Positions 1 through 13,739 of a stretch of 64,000 nt of DNA are shown one piece after another. The notes under the pieces are model-generated. The model was given only the letters and a program-made list of their open reading frames with translations, ran no database searches and had not been told where the DNA came from. How positions within the stretch are numbered: position 1 is the first letter of the stretch; each line of letters opens with the position of its first letter. The translations under genes and the position numbers were made by a program. Location: NCBI GenBank assembly GCA_039720395.1, contig CM077824.1, forward strand, positions 28,768,586 through 28,832,585, given 5' to 3'. This DNA comes from Liquidambar formosana. Lineage: Eukaryota > Streptophyta > Magnoliopsida > Saxifragales > Altingiaceae.

Positions 1-539
1 GTATGGTTGAATCTAGTTTAATAGGTTGAATTGGATTGGTTTTCGAAACATTGGTATATTATATTACGAGGAATAATATGATAAAGTGGAGATGGTGGAT
101 ATGGAGGTGAATAAAGAACAAGATACTTTTTGTCCAGCAGAATCCAAAAGATATAATGTGTGTCCCATTTGCTTCAACCGAAAAAAATAAAATAAATAAA
201 CATGCAGAAAATTTCCTGTAAGAGAATAGTGTTGCTTTAAACAAAAAATAATTTATTCATGGGGCATGATGAATCAAGAACTCCAATCAACCAAAATCTT
301 CGGTAGAAAAAGAGAAGAAAAAAAAAGGGAGAATGAACACATAAAAATATATATAAATATACTTGTAAATATATGTTGGATCATGATCAAGTGAGCACGT
401 GAGTCATGGGGGTACCAATGCATGGGTAGAAACCTGACACATGGTGTTGATATAAGTTAGGTGAGGTAAAGGATGAGTAGCCAAAGAGGGGAAAAAAAGA
501 GAGATGGATTGAATTCGTTTCCTTGAATGAGCTCTAAAA

Positions 540-676
540 ATTTAAGAAATTGTGGACCTTCAAAATATAATCATAAACAAATAATGCGGATACTCATATG
601 ATAATAAATAATAATAATAATAATAATAATTGCAACTTAAAATGGTCCATGTGCATTGCACATGTGCATCAACTAG
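540..676 (+). mobile_element. possible Helitron 3' end
   Basis: A short palindrome-rich stretch (CATGTGCATTGCACATGTGC, 647-666) is followed a few bases later by CTAG at 673-676 and then T. That is the layout of a plant Helitron terminus: a hairpin close to a CTRR end, inserted before T. It resembles the end of the better-supported element at 3363-3810. I could not place its 5' end. Confidence 0.4.
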
Positions 677-1284
677 TATATAAAAGAAGACAGGTGAGTA
701 CGTGCTGATATAATTTATATTAACCTTGTCTTGGAAATTGTATCTTGTACATTAATGGTTTAATTACGAGGTACTTTGAACTAATGCAGAGAGTACAACT
801 CCTAATGTATGATGTTAATAAATTATATCAATACATGCTCATAAACTGAAGTTGTATATGTATGTATGCATACAGAAAACTCTTAATTTGGGATCACGGA
901 CTTCAATAGAAAATTCTCCACTCCAAACCAAAATGAACTAAATATATTCTACATTTGTGAGAATTAGGGATCTATCTTTTTTATTCTTTTATCCATATCG
1001 TTCTAAGGTATCTAAACTTTTGGCTTGACTATTCCCCAATCTCAAGTAAGAATATCGCTCATTTGAGCATATAATCAACCAAAAAAATCCTATTGCCCCT
1101 TGGGAGTATTAGGAGTTGAGGAAATCTTGAACCAAATTAGTGTTCGAATATATTTGTCTAGAGAAAATACTTGTAAAAGGGGTTTACCCAAGTCCAAATA
1201 AAGATGAGAATGATTTTGTTAGTTGGATAAAGAAATTATATATGAGGAGTTGTGCGCTTATATGGACAAAGAATGCTGTTAGTT

Positions 1285-1313
1285 ATATATATATATATGT
1301 GTGTGTGTGTGTG
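1285..1313. repeat. (TA)n(TG)n dinucleotide microsatellite
   Basis: A run of TA repeats passes directly into a run of TG repeats. It is a simple sequence repeat likely to vary in length between individuals. Confidence 0.85.
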
Positions 1314-2541
1314 AGTAGCGACTTGCATGATGCATGACAAGTTTATTTATTTATGTTTTTAAAGAAACTCTATTAAAATTTTTATGAATAAATCTAACAA
1401 ACAAAATCATATTTAGATGAGAAAAATAAGAAATAAATTTAAATAGATGCCATCCAACCCATAAGAAATAGGTAGATTTAGAATTTGAGTATGGTAAAAT
1501 AGCATTAAAAAAAAAAGGATTTGGAGTGCAGTGCTGTGGGAGATGGATAGTGGGTAATGTGTAGAAAAACAGTATTTCGTATGATGCGCGGAATAATATA
1601 TAATATTTTTATAATTATAACCAACGTTAATATCGCATTCTAGTCAAATGTTACCTAAAGATTCAAGTTTGAGTTTGAGCTACTTTGATGAATATAAGAG
1701 GTCAAATATTTTGTGCCTTCCGAATAAGGGTAGGGTTTTGTCTCTGGTTGTCTTGCCGAAGAAAGTCGCAAATTTCAGAATTCAATGAGTGCTCCCGTCG
1801 CTTATATACATGGCCATGGATTCATGGGAGATACATTATTATTTTTTAATTATTAAATTCTAATATATTATCCATATTGGCTCCCATGTGACATGCTGGT
1901 TTTACACTGACCTTTGTCTACTGTTTTCATACGTGACATTGCGAGCTACTAAGGTAGGCCCATGTGTAGCCCTCCCCAAATTAAAATGCGTGTGGTTGCC
2001 GCCGGCACCCTAGCTAGGGCTCTAGTATCTGCCACACAAAAAAAAACAAAGCTAGGGCTCTAGAATTTTATAGAACTTCTAAAGTTCCATGTGCCTACCA
2101 CATCATAATATTATAGTAGTAAGGACATCATGTTTAATTGTCTCATTTTCTTATACCTACCAGGGGGAATACTTGTACACGGATCCGACCCATTGCTGAG
2201 TTCTTTTGGTTTTACATGTTTCTCCTCCATATTTGGATGGTCAATGAAACCCCTTTGATATATGCAAAGTCATCTTCCTTATTTCTTATGAACCAAAAGG
2301 CCCAACTTTGACTTTTCCCAAAGGGTTAGCCATTACGCTAAATTTTTATGTGTTATGTAAAACATAGTAAGTGGTAGCTTATTTTTATTTTCTTGTGTTT
2401 TCTAATACATAGTAAGTGATAGCCTTACGTGTGCTTGGGATTTGTCAGGTAAAAGCATCAAATATCCCATGGCAAAAATGAAAAAAATTATATATATATA
2501 GTCCTTCCATTTTTCGATGCATCTGATATTGGCTTAAATTA

Positions 2542-2843
2542 AGTGCGCTCCAAAACTCTACCTAATGATTTGTATTTTGTGAAACAAACCATGAATTAGA
2601 TTTGCTTCATATGTAACTGATTTATGCCAGAAATCTAGTTGATCCAAGATCAAGAGTTACTTCATCCGACATATCCACAATTAGGCGATTGTTTTTTATT
2701 AAATAATACAAGTTTCAAATCAAATAACAATCAATCGCATATCAATTTCATTTTTGACATAGATTGCTTACATGAGAAGACTATCTAATTAAACGGTTAG
2801 ATTGACAAAATACAAATCGCTAGGTAAAATTTTGGAGTGCACC
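2542..2843. mobile_element. MITE with about 45-bp inverted repeats and TTA duplication
   Basis: The left end (AGTGCGCTCCAAAA...) and the reverse complement of the right end (GGTGCACTCCAAAA...) match over about 45 bp with scattered differences. TTA flanks both sides (2539-2541 and 2844-2846). A 3-bp TTA duplication and a short non-coding body fit a Tourist-like (PIF/Harbinger) MITE. Confidence 0.6.
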
Positions 2844-2979
2844 TTATTAGAATCGAATGACTATATTTATACTACTTATAAAAAGATGAGTGTAAGAAAA
2901 ACTTTTGATTAACTAATATACCTTTATTTTAATTTTTAAATACACAACTACCCACCCTTCTGCATATATAAGAAATATA

Positions 2980-3255
2980 GCAATATGAAAACTATAATTC
3001 TAAAACACATACCTTAATATATTCTAAAACATATACCTTAATATATAAAACGCAAATAGGAATTCAAATGAAACGGAAACTATAATTCCTATATAATAAA
3101 TAGAAATATATAGGAATATGGAAACTATAATTTTAAAACAATAGCCGAAACACGTACATATCTTAATATATTCTAAAACACATACCTTAATATATAAAAC
3201 ACAAATAGGAATTCAAAAGAAACGGAAATTATAATTTCTGTATAATAAATAAACA
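2980..3255. repeat. imperfect tandem duplication, about 150 bp period
   Basis: Two successive copies share GAAACTATAATT, then ACATACCTTAATATA, then CAAATAGGAATTCAAA motifs in the same order, with small gaps. A segment near 2867 also resembles the 5' part of the Helitron at 3363, so this block may lie inside an older related Helitron. Confidence 0.55.
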
Positions 3256-3362
3256 GTCAGATTATAAATTCCACTTTCTCCATCAAGAGTAGTTTCAACC
3301 TTCTTTCCACCTTTTCCATTAACAGCGACTTCTCCCTTCTCTGATAAGTTTTGCTTTGCAAA

Positions 3363-3810
3363 TCTATACTACCTATATAAGGTTGAATCTCAAAAAAACT
3401 TTTGAACGACCAATATACCCTTATTTTTAAAAAAAAAATACATATCTACCATTCTTTTAATTGAAACACATAATAAATATTCTTATAATTTGGTAACAAA
3501 TGAAAGTTGGATTTTAATTCAAACCCTTAACAAATTAAAGTTAGATTTTTACTCAAATTCTTTTTTTAGAGCAACTATCAAGTTGCATGATAATATATAT
3601 GAATATAAACTTTTTAAATATTCCGTTTTATGAAGCAAAAAAAAAAAAAAATTCTGAATATAAATCTAAAGAGTTTTAATCTTTCGTTGTACTTTCGAAT
3701 TTTAAACTTTATCTTTTATGAAAAAATATAAAATCTTTATGTATTTATTATTTTGTATAACTAATATTATTTAAAAATATTCACATGCAACGCACGTGTG
3801 CTATATCTAG
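3363..3810 (+). mobile_element. non-autonomous Helitron
   Basis: It begins with TC after A (TCTATACTACC) and ends with CTAG before T. A short palindromic stretch (CGCACGTGTG) lies about ten bases before the 3' end. This is the standard Helitron layout with insertion between A and T and no target duplication. It is only 448 bp long and has no coding capacity, so it would depend on a RepHel helicase encoded elsewhere. Confidence 0.6.
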
Positions 3811-5073
3811 TATATATATATATATATATATACACACACATCAATGTAACTCATATCAGTACTACGCATTAAGAATTGTATAATTTGTATTGGCCTAAAG
3901 TACCCCACAATTTATCAATTTTTTATTTTTTATTTTTAATTTTGTGTGGTTATGGAACCTAAAGCTATGCCCCGTGAAACTTTGTTCCACTTAAAGATTT
4001 CAAGATTTTTATCCGTGGACCCCTTTAATGGGACAGAAGTAGCAAGTGATTAAGCGATGATTGAGGTTTTACATGAAAGGGCTTCTCATATACTTCAATT
4101 TGATGAAGAGAGTGGGTCAACTAGGTTCTTAAAAGGATATCATCCAAGACATAATTGAATATTACTTTTGAAAGTAAAGAATGACTTTTTATCTTTACAT
4201 AATTAGGACTTTTGGCTTTAGACTTCCTTTTTAGGAATTGTAGAATATACAAATAGATAAAACAGCCTTTGAAAGCTGTGATTTGGACGGGGAACACAAT
4301 CTTTAAAAATAGAATGTTGTGGCTTTAGAATGTGACTAACACATGCGTCCAAGATTCATTTTGATCAAAACTAATAATGCAAAAGGGATTAGAATAATAT
4401 GATAACAAGCTTCTCAACAGACAACGCCAACTTGGTTCAATCATTTAAAAAGGAGAGGAGGGGAAGGGCCGGGCAGGTACTACATAATATCCTCTGATCC
4501 ACGGGTCATGTTTGTAAAAAAAATTCTATTTTCTTTTTCTTCTTGAAATGTTCTCTTCGATGTAGTCAATTAAATTAGAAAGAATCAGATAGGAAAAAAT
4601 TGTCACCTTTCTAAAAAGGGCCGAGACTTATTTGATTTGTGAAATACTGAAACGGAATTTATACATAAAATTGTGAGTGGTTATTTTTAATAAGCCTTAA
4701 TTTAATAAAATTTTGACATGGTGCCACCTGTAAATTGGAACTTGTGACTTGTGAGTGGTAAAATACAACTTATAAATCAAACACATGGGAAGCCCCACTG
4801 TCTATCCAAAAATATATATATTATGGGCATCATAAATCGACGTGAGTTCCACAATCTTACCATGTAGTTAAATATTACATACCAATATTTTTAAATACAA
4901 GAAATTCAAGTATTAAAATATATTGTCCAAGAAACTTAAAATTTAACAATAAAACTGGTCAACATAAAAGAGGTCCATTTAGCCACGGTTGGTTGCCTCC
5001 ACATCCTCAAATATATGAATCGCTTTTGTTTTTATCTAAATCTGCAAAGGTAAGGGTATAAAATACATCTATA
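3811..5073. other. intergenic, no gene seen
   Basis: It starts with a (TA)n(CA)n tract (3811-3840). The rest is AT-rich unique-looking DNA in which I recognise nothing. Confidence 0.55.
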
Positions 5074-5335
5074 TCTATACTGCTTTTAAAAGTGGCTAAA
5101 GCTGAAAGACTTTTTATTGACTACTTTATCCCATTAAAATTGTTAATGACCATCTTATCCTTCATGAATGAATTTACTCTTAATTTTTGAATTAATAATT
5201 TATTATTTATTAAAAACATTTTTGAATCCCAATGTGATTATATTCATAAAACTTTGAAGCGTTCGTTGTTCAAAGAGATTCTATTCTCCTTCTTCTATTT
5301 CTTTCCACTTCCCGACATGCATGTAGTGCATGCCT
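5074..5335 (+). mobile_element. decayed Helitron-like fragment
   Basis: The stretch opens with TCTATACTGCTTTTAAAAG, close to the 5' end of the Helitron at 3363. It ends near a palindrome-rich GCATGTAGTGCATGC, but a clean CTRR-T terminus is missing. It is probably an old copy with a mutated 3' end. Confidence 0.35.
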
Positions 5336-5344
5336 ATTAATTTG

Positions 5345-5465
5345 GGGAAATGGTAATTAGCCCCACATTTTGCCCTACGGTAAAGTTGTGGGATTCATTG
5401 ATATGGTAAAAACTGAAACAACACTAGATTTGTAGGGCAAAGTGTCGGGCTAACTATCATTTCCC
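5345..5465. mobile_element. 121-bp MITE with 9-bp target duplication
   Basis: The arms are about 33 bp long: GGGAAATGGTAATTAGCCCC on the left pairs with the reverse complement GGGAAATGATAGTTAGCCC on the right, and both run on into TTTGCCCTAC. ATTAATTTG occurs on both flanks (5336-5344 and 5466-5474). A 9-bp duplication points to Mutator-type transposition. Confidence 0.7.
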
Positions 5466-5474
5466 ATTAATTTG

Positions 5475-8400
5475 ATAGTGAACACATGCTTAGTTTTGCC
5501 TCCATATCTATTTTCATACATTATCAATCATCTTGTGGTCAGAGATGGACATTTTGAAGATAAGGATTTCTCTAATTCGAAAGAAAAGATTCAGCATTAT
5601 TCATGTAAACAATCAAACCTTACACTTAGATTTTTATTCGTAAAATAGTTATATATAATGAAAAATTCTCAAAAATGATTTAGTAGGAAGATCACCCTAG
5701 GAGAGGTTTGTATCTCTTCTATACATGCTATAATGTTGTGTAGTGCATAATGCTAAAACTTGTAAGAGAATTAGTAGTTATTATTTTTGCACCTTTAAAT
5801 CTGGATCAAAGCCATTTATCGATTCTCACTAGATTATTGAAACAAACACAAATAAGTGAGAAACACTAGAATTTTTGTACAAAGAAAAAAAAAACAAAAG
5901 AGTTGTACCACGTGAAGTGGTGAATTTGGTATTTATTTCGAGGGAACAATTAGACTTAGCTACAATCCACATAGGAAACTTGATTAAAATTAAAATAAAG
6001 TCTCTAAAAAAATCTGAGTACTTTAATTGATTGCAATTATTTAATTCAATTGTTCAAAATCTAAGTTAAACTTAACTTGATTTCAATCAAACACTGATTA
6101 GAGCCCATCAGGACCAAAGAAAACTTTATCGCTAACTCCAAAAACAATTTTAATTGGAGAAGCAGGTTCGGCGGGTATATCTATTGCCCAGTAGAAACCA
6201 TGGTTAATTGGAGAAGCAGGGGCAAAAGTAGGAGGAGGAAAGTGGTGTGGGCCTATATATATTATGGAGATTGGGGTACACGGTTTCCTTCATGAAAGCC
6301 ATTTTGGGTATGGTTTGGCCTAGCTGGTGCATGGGGGTTCATATATTCATTGTCTCCCCCAATGTCCACTTGTCTTTCTGAAGATATTAGCAAAATATTG
6401 TGCGCGCAGGCCCCTCATCAACAAAAAAAATACGCAGGAGACATATATGGTTGTAATCGCTCGGCCCGTGGCCACCACTATATTTATTTGTTGGACAGCT
6501 TACTTAGCTAGGGTTTTGTGATTCATCGTTACGGTAGTTTTGGCACTGAGACATATATATTACATCAAAATGGAAAACATTTTGGACGCTTTCGGGCTGT
6601 TTGATTCAACATTCGACTATGTATTTGTGAAAATCCTTTTTATTTCTGTGAATATGAGTGGTGAAAATTAATTTTGAGCTACAAGTCATTTTTAGGCTGG
6701 AATGGGCTTTATCACTAACTTCAAAAACAATTTTTAGAAAACAGTATGGGAAATCACTGACAACATTGTGCTTTGTGTCATTTTCCTTTTACAAAAAATA
6801 CAGAACAGTTTTTAGAACATCACAAGAAAGGCTCTTAGGTTCTTAGTTGCTTCATTACCCCACCTTCGTTTCTTTTCTTTTTTTCTTTTGCCATGATTTT
6901 CTTGGCAATAAATTAGATGGGTTCCTCCTCGTTAAAAAAAATAAATAAAAAAAAAAAAAAAAGAAGGCATCTGGAGTAATTTGGGAGCGGGAGTCGTTAA
7001 ACTGTGGGAGATGGTAAATTCCATTAAAATTTTCAAGTTAATCAGGAAACTATCATATATACTTGTTATTTTTTATATTTATTTTTTTTCATCAAGAGTA
7101 ATATTATTTGGACTCTTACTTCCTTCAAAATAAAAACGTTATTCAATCAAACATATATGTGTTTTTTTTTTTTTTTTTGAATTTATTTATATATTTTATA
7201 ATGCGCTGTGAAAATATTGGTTGTGATATATGGTTCAGAGATTTCTAAATAATTTGCCCAGCTATTAGGACAAGAAACAGAGACGGTAGAGCAGTATAAG
7301 CATGCATGCATCTGACATGCGTGCATGATTGTTAATAATGTTGGTTGATGTAAAATCGTGTCAATTATTCAAGGTTCACTGCACAATTAAATTTATATGT
7401 CTACTTGGACAAGAAACTAACAGTCTGTTATTTTCAACATTTTGTGCAGATGATTCTATTTTATTAATATATTTGACACTCTTGTCTTTTGTTGTAAATT
7501 TGACAACCACCACCAAACCAATGCGTGGTTGTCTTACACAGAAAAAGGGAACAAAATTTGGAATACTTCATGCATTCTTGAAACAAGCTAGAGTGAGAGA
7601 GGGTGGCCCACCCTTGTTAAGGTAGATAATAATTATTAGAGAACATGTGCAAGTTCGTGTATCTGATAGTGAGAGATTATAGATTTAAACTCAGAACTTG
7701 TGGTGTTTGAAACACTGTCCTAGCCTTTACCGGCTGAGTTACGTATCCTTATAAGTAACTAGATTGAATGTATTAATATTATAACCTTGTTATAGATGCC
7801 AACCAGCTTGGGCAATGTGGGTCAGTATAGTAAAGAGGGTTGTCGCACCCAGAGCTATCAATGTCAAGGGCTAGCTATGCTGTAAGTTACATAGAATTTA
7901 ACAACAAAAATTAAGGTCTTGTTGTCCACATGCCTTTGGAAGACGCTACAAAACATATGGTTGGGTAAGTCGACAAACAGTTGGGGACATGCATGCTAAG
8001 AAACCATATGCCATGTTTCTTCCATGCATCGACCAATGTTCCGCATAACACATGAATCAATTGTTAAATCAAATATATATGGATAGGTCCTACCCTCTAG
8101 CCTGGATAACTATGGGTAGGATAAGGCTGGGAAAAAATGTGAACCGAACCCCCAAATCTTTACTAATTGCCTAGGAACCCCCATCCTATCTTTTTGCAAC
8201 AATTATCACCTTTCATTTAAACCCTGAAAATTTCCATTATTACATACAATTCCCCAGAAATTTAAACATAGGGCCCAGAAGTTTTGGTACTTGCTTTCAT
8301 TGAATTTTGATTCATCGGAGAAACTTGTAAATTGTAATCATAGTTTCAGAGAATATGGGATTGGGTTTGTTTGTTCAAAAGAGTTGAGAAAATAACAGGT

Positions 8401-8759
8401 TAACAAGAGAAAATAGAAAAATCAAGGATGTGATACCAACCAATTAGGTGGGATTTTTTTTCACTTCGCCAAAAACAAATGTCGTCCTTTTTCTATATTG
8501 TCCTTAAAAGTAAAAACAAATGTCGTCCTTGTGACAGTCAACATCCAAGACCAATGCTATATCCTTTTAAATTAGACCTTCAACTCCTTCAAGTGATATA
8601 TATACAGTGGTAAGGTCACACTTCGATTATCACTCTAACCAGGACTCGTGTACATCAGGAATGGGCATGAGGAAGTCGGAATCACTTTGGACCAGGCCAC
8701 TAGTCTGCGCAAACAATCAAAACGTGGGCCTAAGCCTGGCCTGGCCTGACATAAACTAA
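5475..8759. other. intergenic, no gene seen
   Basis: AT-rich DNA with A- and T-runs (about 6943-6963 and 7161-7179) and a small repeat of TTAATTGGAGAAGCAGG near 6151 and 6200. The short open frames at 6327-6521, 6658-6846 and 7329-7625 have no family features, and I do not call them genes. Confidence 0.5.
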
Positions 8760-9145
8760 GGCCACCCCTCAATTTTATCAGAGCCCTTACTTGTTTTAGT
8801 TTTTTTTAATATTTTATGTAAAATATAAAAGGTTTTTAAGAAAACTAAATGTGTTTTTCAAATAGAAAACATAATTTTGAATAACTTTATAAGAGAAAGC
8901 TTTTTTAAAATCTATCGTTTAAATAGGACTTTTTGGCCATTTAATCTCTATTTCATTTTTTGCCAAAAATCCACTTAAATGACAACTTTTGGAAAAAAAA
9001 AAAAATCTCTTTTGTAAGTAAAGTTGTTCAAAATAATGTTTTTTAGTCAACAATATGGCTGGTTTTTATAAAAGCCTTTTATATTTTTGCATAAAATCTT
9101 AAAAACCTAAAACAAGTGAGGGAACTGAGAAAATTGAGTGGTGAC
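8760..9145. mobile_element. hairpin MITE related to the copy at 13740
   Basis: A left arm with AAAATATAAAAGGTTTTTAAG is mirrored by a right arm containing CTTTTATATTTTTGCAT. The ends CCACCCCTCAATTTT and GTCACCACTCAATTTT are also inverted. The core (AATATAAAAGG, CATNATTTTGAANAACTTT, AATCTATCGTTTAAA) is shared with 13740-14140. I could not fix the duplication, so the ends are approximate. Confidence 0.55.
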
Positions 9146-9896
9146 AATAGCAGGGCCCAAAAACCAATCTGTCGACCAAAGCCTGGCCCTAAGGTTTAAT
9201 AAATAAGCCCACATCCAATGAGATAGAGGTACGCATTGATAAGATTTAAAATTTTTTATTAATTAAGCATTATTATATCGGGCAAGATAGGGCTGAGCCT
9301 AAAGGACAGTCATGTCCTGAATTCTAATACGTGAGAAGATTAATTAATAAATGACTATGTGGTTACTTACTTTTTTATACATTGAACCTGCTGTATGATC
9401 TGACACATCAATCGTAAAAAAATTCATACTTTAGGGGAAAAAAACAAACGAAAAAAACTATAACTTCAATTAGCACAAAACTAAATTCTTGTAAACAATC
9501 CTCACAACACATTCTATGGTAAAAGCAGAGTTTGAATAAAACATGATTTTCATTTCTTTTTATTTATTTATTTATTTGAAATCAATTGAAAATTGAAATA
9601 ATTAAGACACTAAAAACTGATTTTAAAATTTGACTGATGATTAAAACCTTTTTTTTCTTAATTTTTTATTATTATTATATATAAAATTATGTTTTGAAAT
9701 TGCAGCACCCAAAATACTTTTCTAGAAACTAGACTCTGCATGGCTACAAAATCCCCACATGACTTAGGTTAATTTATTCAAAGATTTTTCTTTAAAAAGT
9801 TTTCAATGAATAGAGTGATTTCAATGAACAGAGTGATTTGACTTTCTTTGATGCTTAAGGATTTTTTATTAAAAAATTAAAATAAGAATAAAAGAA

Positions 9897-11075
9897 GGGT
9901 GATGATATTGTCGGAGAAGAAAACACTGCATCCACGTTCCCATATAGGGTATTGACTATTCTGCCCTTCCCTGCTTTAGCAAATAGCCCATGTGATGTTA
10001 ACATGCTTTTACTAAACAGAAACATACCCAATGACCCACTATCCTGTCTGTCTATCCATTACACGAGGGAAAAACCATTCATCCATTTTTTCCGATGGAT
10101 AAGGGAGGGAGAAGAGGGCGATGGTTTCATCTCCCATCCTTCAACAAAATTTTAACTTCATCACATGATCCCACCTCCATCATCCTAATAGGGAAATTTT
10201 TTTTTTATAGAAAAAACGATCACAGTCATCCAGCAAACTCCATTTTTTTCGACGAGTGAAAGATGAAGAGAGGGAGAGAGAGAGGGATAAGAGAAGATCA
10301 CAGTCATCCATTGATATGGCTATATACATATATTTGGGTTTTGATCTGCTAAGGGCATGTATATTTCTATATTATGGGTTTTTTCTCTGCCATGGAAATC
10401 ACAAAGAATAATGATAAATTTGTGCCTAATGCGGACGAACCGACGAAGTCTTCACCTTTAAAGCTGTTATGGGTGATTTAATGTTCTGATTGTGTCCGTT
10501 TAACGAAAGGGGAGAGGAGAGAGAAAGAACTTGCGGAAGCGGTGCGCGTATTCGCCGAAAAAAATGGAGGTTGCCATCAAAAGTTTTTTATAAAAAAAAA
10601 AAAAAAAAAAATTAATTGAGGCGAATCATCATGGACTAATGGTTTATCGAATCCCATCACACATCGCAGCACCAGATCGAGGAGGCTTGCCATTGAAGGG
10701 TAAGGCCCTTCTCTCCACGATTATGTGTTAGCTCCAACTGTGAAGAAATATATTTCAGTATGAGTGTCGACTCCAAATTCAACATGCTCGTGTGCTCATT
10801 AAGGTAGAGGCATATACCACTCCAAAGTTGGGATGGAGGTAGTCAATATACCTTCTGTCATGGTGAGGGTAGATTCTTAGAAGCCCATTGATCTCTCACT
10901 CGGAAGTGCCCTCAGAGATGGACGCTATTGAAGAGGGAAGCGAAGCACCAGAAAGGGGGCCCGTTGGTAGAGAATAAAACGCCTTTTTGACTTCATGACT
11001 TCAAAGGGCAAAATAGTCGATGAACTACAAATTACCGTGGAAGGAGAGTTTCCCCCTCTGGCAATATCGCCTCCC
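9897..11075. mobile_element. 1.2-kb non-autonomous TIR transposon
   Basis: The left end (GGGTGATGATATTGTCGG, reaching GACTATTCTGCCC) matches the reverse complement of the right end (GGGAGGCGATATTGCCAG, reaching GACTATTTTGCCC) over about 65-70 bp with differences. TAAAAGAA flanks both sides (9889-9896 and 11076-11083). Long arms with an 8-9 bp duplication suggest a Mutator-like element, with hAT as the alternative. The interior holds a GA-rich tract near 10255-10290 and an A-run near 10590. I see no transposase, and I could not tell whether the interior is captured gene sequence. Confidence 0.6.
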
Positions 11076-11083
11076 TAAAAGAA

Positions 11084-13730
11084 TGTTAAAAGCTAGCTCC
11101 CTTAAGGTTTGTAGAAAAATCCCCAAAAAATGGAAATTATATCTTTGGATGGAACCAATTCTGAATGAAATTTAATTGATGATCACAAATTTCCATAAAA
11201 TTGATTAGACTTCTATAAGATTACTTATTGAAAGCAATGAAGATCTTTGCTAATTCAGAATAGGGTGGATCCATAAAATTAATCATTCAAAGTGATTCTC
11301 AGGTAGTTGTGGCTTGGGCTTCAGGTAAGGAATTGATCCTTTGGGGGTTGAGATTTGTTTTTAATGAAATCAGACTTCTATGATATTGTATTATCAAAGT
11401 ATCCTTTATCCATCGCTTTAGAGGAAGAAATTCGGTAGCAATAGGTGTGCTCCTTTTCTTTCATGGATATAAATAAGGGGGGAGTCTTCTCTTGGAGGTT
11501 AGCTTTTGCTCTGTAATCTTTGTTGTGGGGTGGGGTTTTATATTTAGAATTAGATTCAAAACTTGTACGATGCACGGATTTATTTATAAAAATAATATTA
11601 TTAGAAAATTAGGATTTTAATAAAATATTTATTCTCTAAAATAGTAAAATGCATTTGTTAATATAATATGTCAATTAAATTTAGAAGATATAAATAAAAA
11701 TAAATTAAATAGTTAAATCAAAATAGTATTTGGTGCGTTGTTAGCGTAATGTATCATACAAAATGTAATCATGCTTCCAAAAAGGATAAATTATTTTGAA
11801 AAACAATTAATTTAATAGTAGAAGCTTGTAAAAAAAGAAAAGAGTTAATACATTATGGTATTTGGTAGAAAAAGATTAAGACTCTCTAAAGCCTAACCCA
11901 TCTCACGATCATAGTTTTGACATTTTGGTATGTATAAAAGCAAGTATAGCCGTTAAAAGTGCCTCGAAATTCAATGGTGTGGATTGTAGAATGCATGACA
12001 ACGATGAATATTGACCTTCCATAAGGGTTTTTAATGGGTTTCATAAATAGTGAAAAATCATAGAAAAAAATACTGAAAATTTGTTTGATATTAGAGCATA
12101 AAAATATCAAAGAAAAGTTTAGAAAGAGAAAAGTTTAGAGAATGGGAGGAGCAAAGAGGGAAGGAGAAGAAGATAAGAGAATGCATAGATCTTTTCAATT
12201 TTAGGTAATAAACCATCTGAAGAATTTTGATTAAAATAATTTTTTTGTTTTTTTTTTTGTTGAAAACAGATTGGGAGAAGATTCCGACATGTTGTTTTTT
12301 TAAATAAAAAAAAAATCATTTTTTCCTCTATCTATCTCTCTTATTATGACTATTTATAGTTTTATACGTTCAATTTTTGGGAGAGGAGATAAATAGGTAT
12401 AAAAAAAAAAACCGAATAAATATAGTAGTTTACAAAGTTTGAGCTAAACATTGTATAGTGTGGGTTTTTTTATCTTACATAAAAACAAAGAGATATGTAG
12501 TGAATACCAAGCGACAATTTACTTGCATGAAAAGGAGTAGTGTATACCAAAAAAAAGTTGGGGAAATTACTTATTGATGACCACTTCCTAACTTAATACC
12601 AAAAAAAAAAAAAAGAACGTTAATAGTCATTTTGAAGCACATATACAGTTAATTTGTAGCAAGTTGATAGAGAATAACTTTTGTTTGGTATTAAGATTGA
12701 AAGCGGTCACCAAAAAAGCAATGTCCTCAAAAGTCACTAAAAGTTACTTTTTGAGAAAATTACGTTTTAGTGATTAATTTTCAATGTAATATGAAACAAA
12801 AGAAATTAGTAGTCATTTCACGCATGTATATAGTTAATTTGGAGTAAGTTGACAGCTTATATCCTTTATTAGTATTAAGTTGTACTATGATCACCAATAG
12901 GTAATTTTTTGAAAAACGTTTCCAGTGACTTTATTTTACTGTTGAGCATATGATTTAAAAAAAAAAAAAAAAAAGAAGAAGAAGAAAGACGCGTGGCACA
13001 GTTACAGGAGGACCAATCCTCTGATATATATATATAATAGATATTTTATGGCTCATTTGTTTAGTTGGAATCGAGGCAAAGTGTGATGAGAAAGAGAACG
13101 AGAAGAGTGCTTATGAGATATGAAATCATAAACCTCTTAAGAGCCTTAATTTCATTACTACGGCTTGCTATGGTAATGGAATCAAGACTATCATGAGGCT
13201 AATGATTCTACTTCTTCTCTATTCTCTTTTCCTTTCTTCTCTCGCCGCAGTAACTTACTATTGAAATCGGTCTCATTTCATTTCGCTTGCATGATTTTGG
13301 CCAAGCAAACAAGGCCTTAGTTGTTTAATGTTCCTGTTCTGTTTTGGAAGTCTTTTTCTTTCCTTTTAGGTTTCCATGGCTTTCAACTTTGTTTAAGTTC
13401 AAATTATGCCTTTATTCTCAGGGGTGGAGCTCAAGTTTCTTTATGTCATTTTTGTAGTTCACACCGATTTTTTTATCTATGAAATTAAATTTTCGTTGCC
13501 AATCTCAAAAAGATATTTACTCACTTATCCAAAAGAAAAGAAAAAAAGGATCACAAATTTCCATTAATCAAATATTAAGTACTCCGAAAGAAAATAGTGT
13601 GTGAATAGCATATGCTACGGTAACTACAATTGCTATAATTAAAATTTTGTTTTTTCTTTTAAAAGAAGAAATTAGAGCCCGTACTTGAGAATCTAAAAGA
13701 TTTAACAAGATCTTAGAATGCAGAGATGGA
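11084..13730. other. intergenic, no gene seen
   Basis: AT-rich DNA with several homopolymer tracts and a tandem duplication listed separately. The open frames at 11378-11575, 11886-12110 and 12119-12319 show no recognisable motif. Confidence 0.5.
12580..12950. repeat. diverged tandem duplication, about 187 bp
   Basis: Two copies share the order TAGTCATTT, then CATRTATANAGTTAATTTG, then AAGTTGA, then GGTATTAAG or AGTATTAAG, and end in TCACCA. The copies start near 12622 and 12810 and are clearly diverged. It is probably an old repetitive element of unknown class. Confidence 0.5.
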
Positions 13731-13739
13731 TTTGAACAT

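Larger units (their letters stand above)
1..2541. other. AT-rich intergenic DNA, no gene seen
   Basis: I see no coding region with homology-like features here. The stretch holds a (TAA)n microsatellite near 601-630, a (TA)n(TG)n tract near 1285-1313, several A-runs, and a possible Helitron 3' end listed separately. The short open frames are low-complexity and lack any recognisable motif. Confidence 0.6.
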
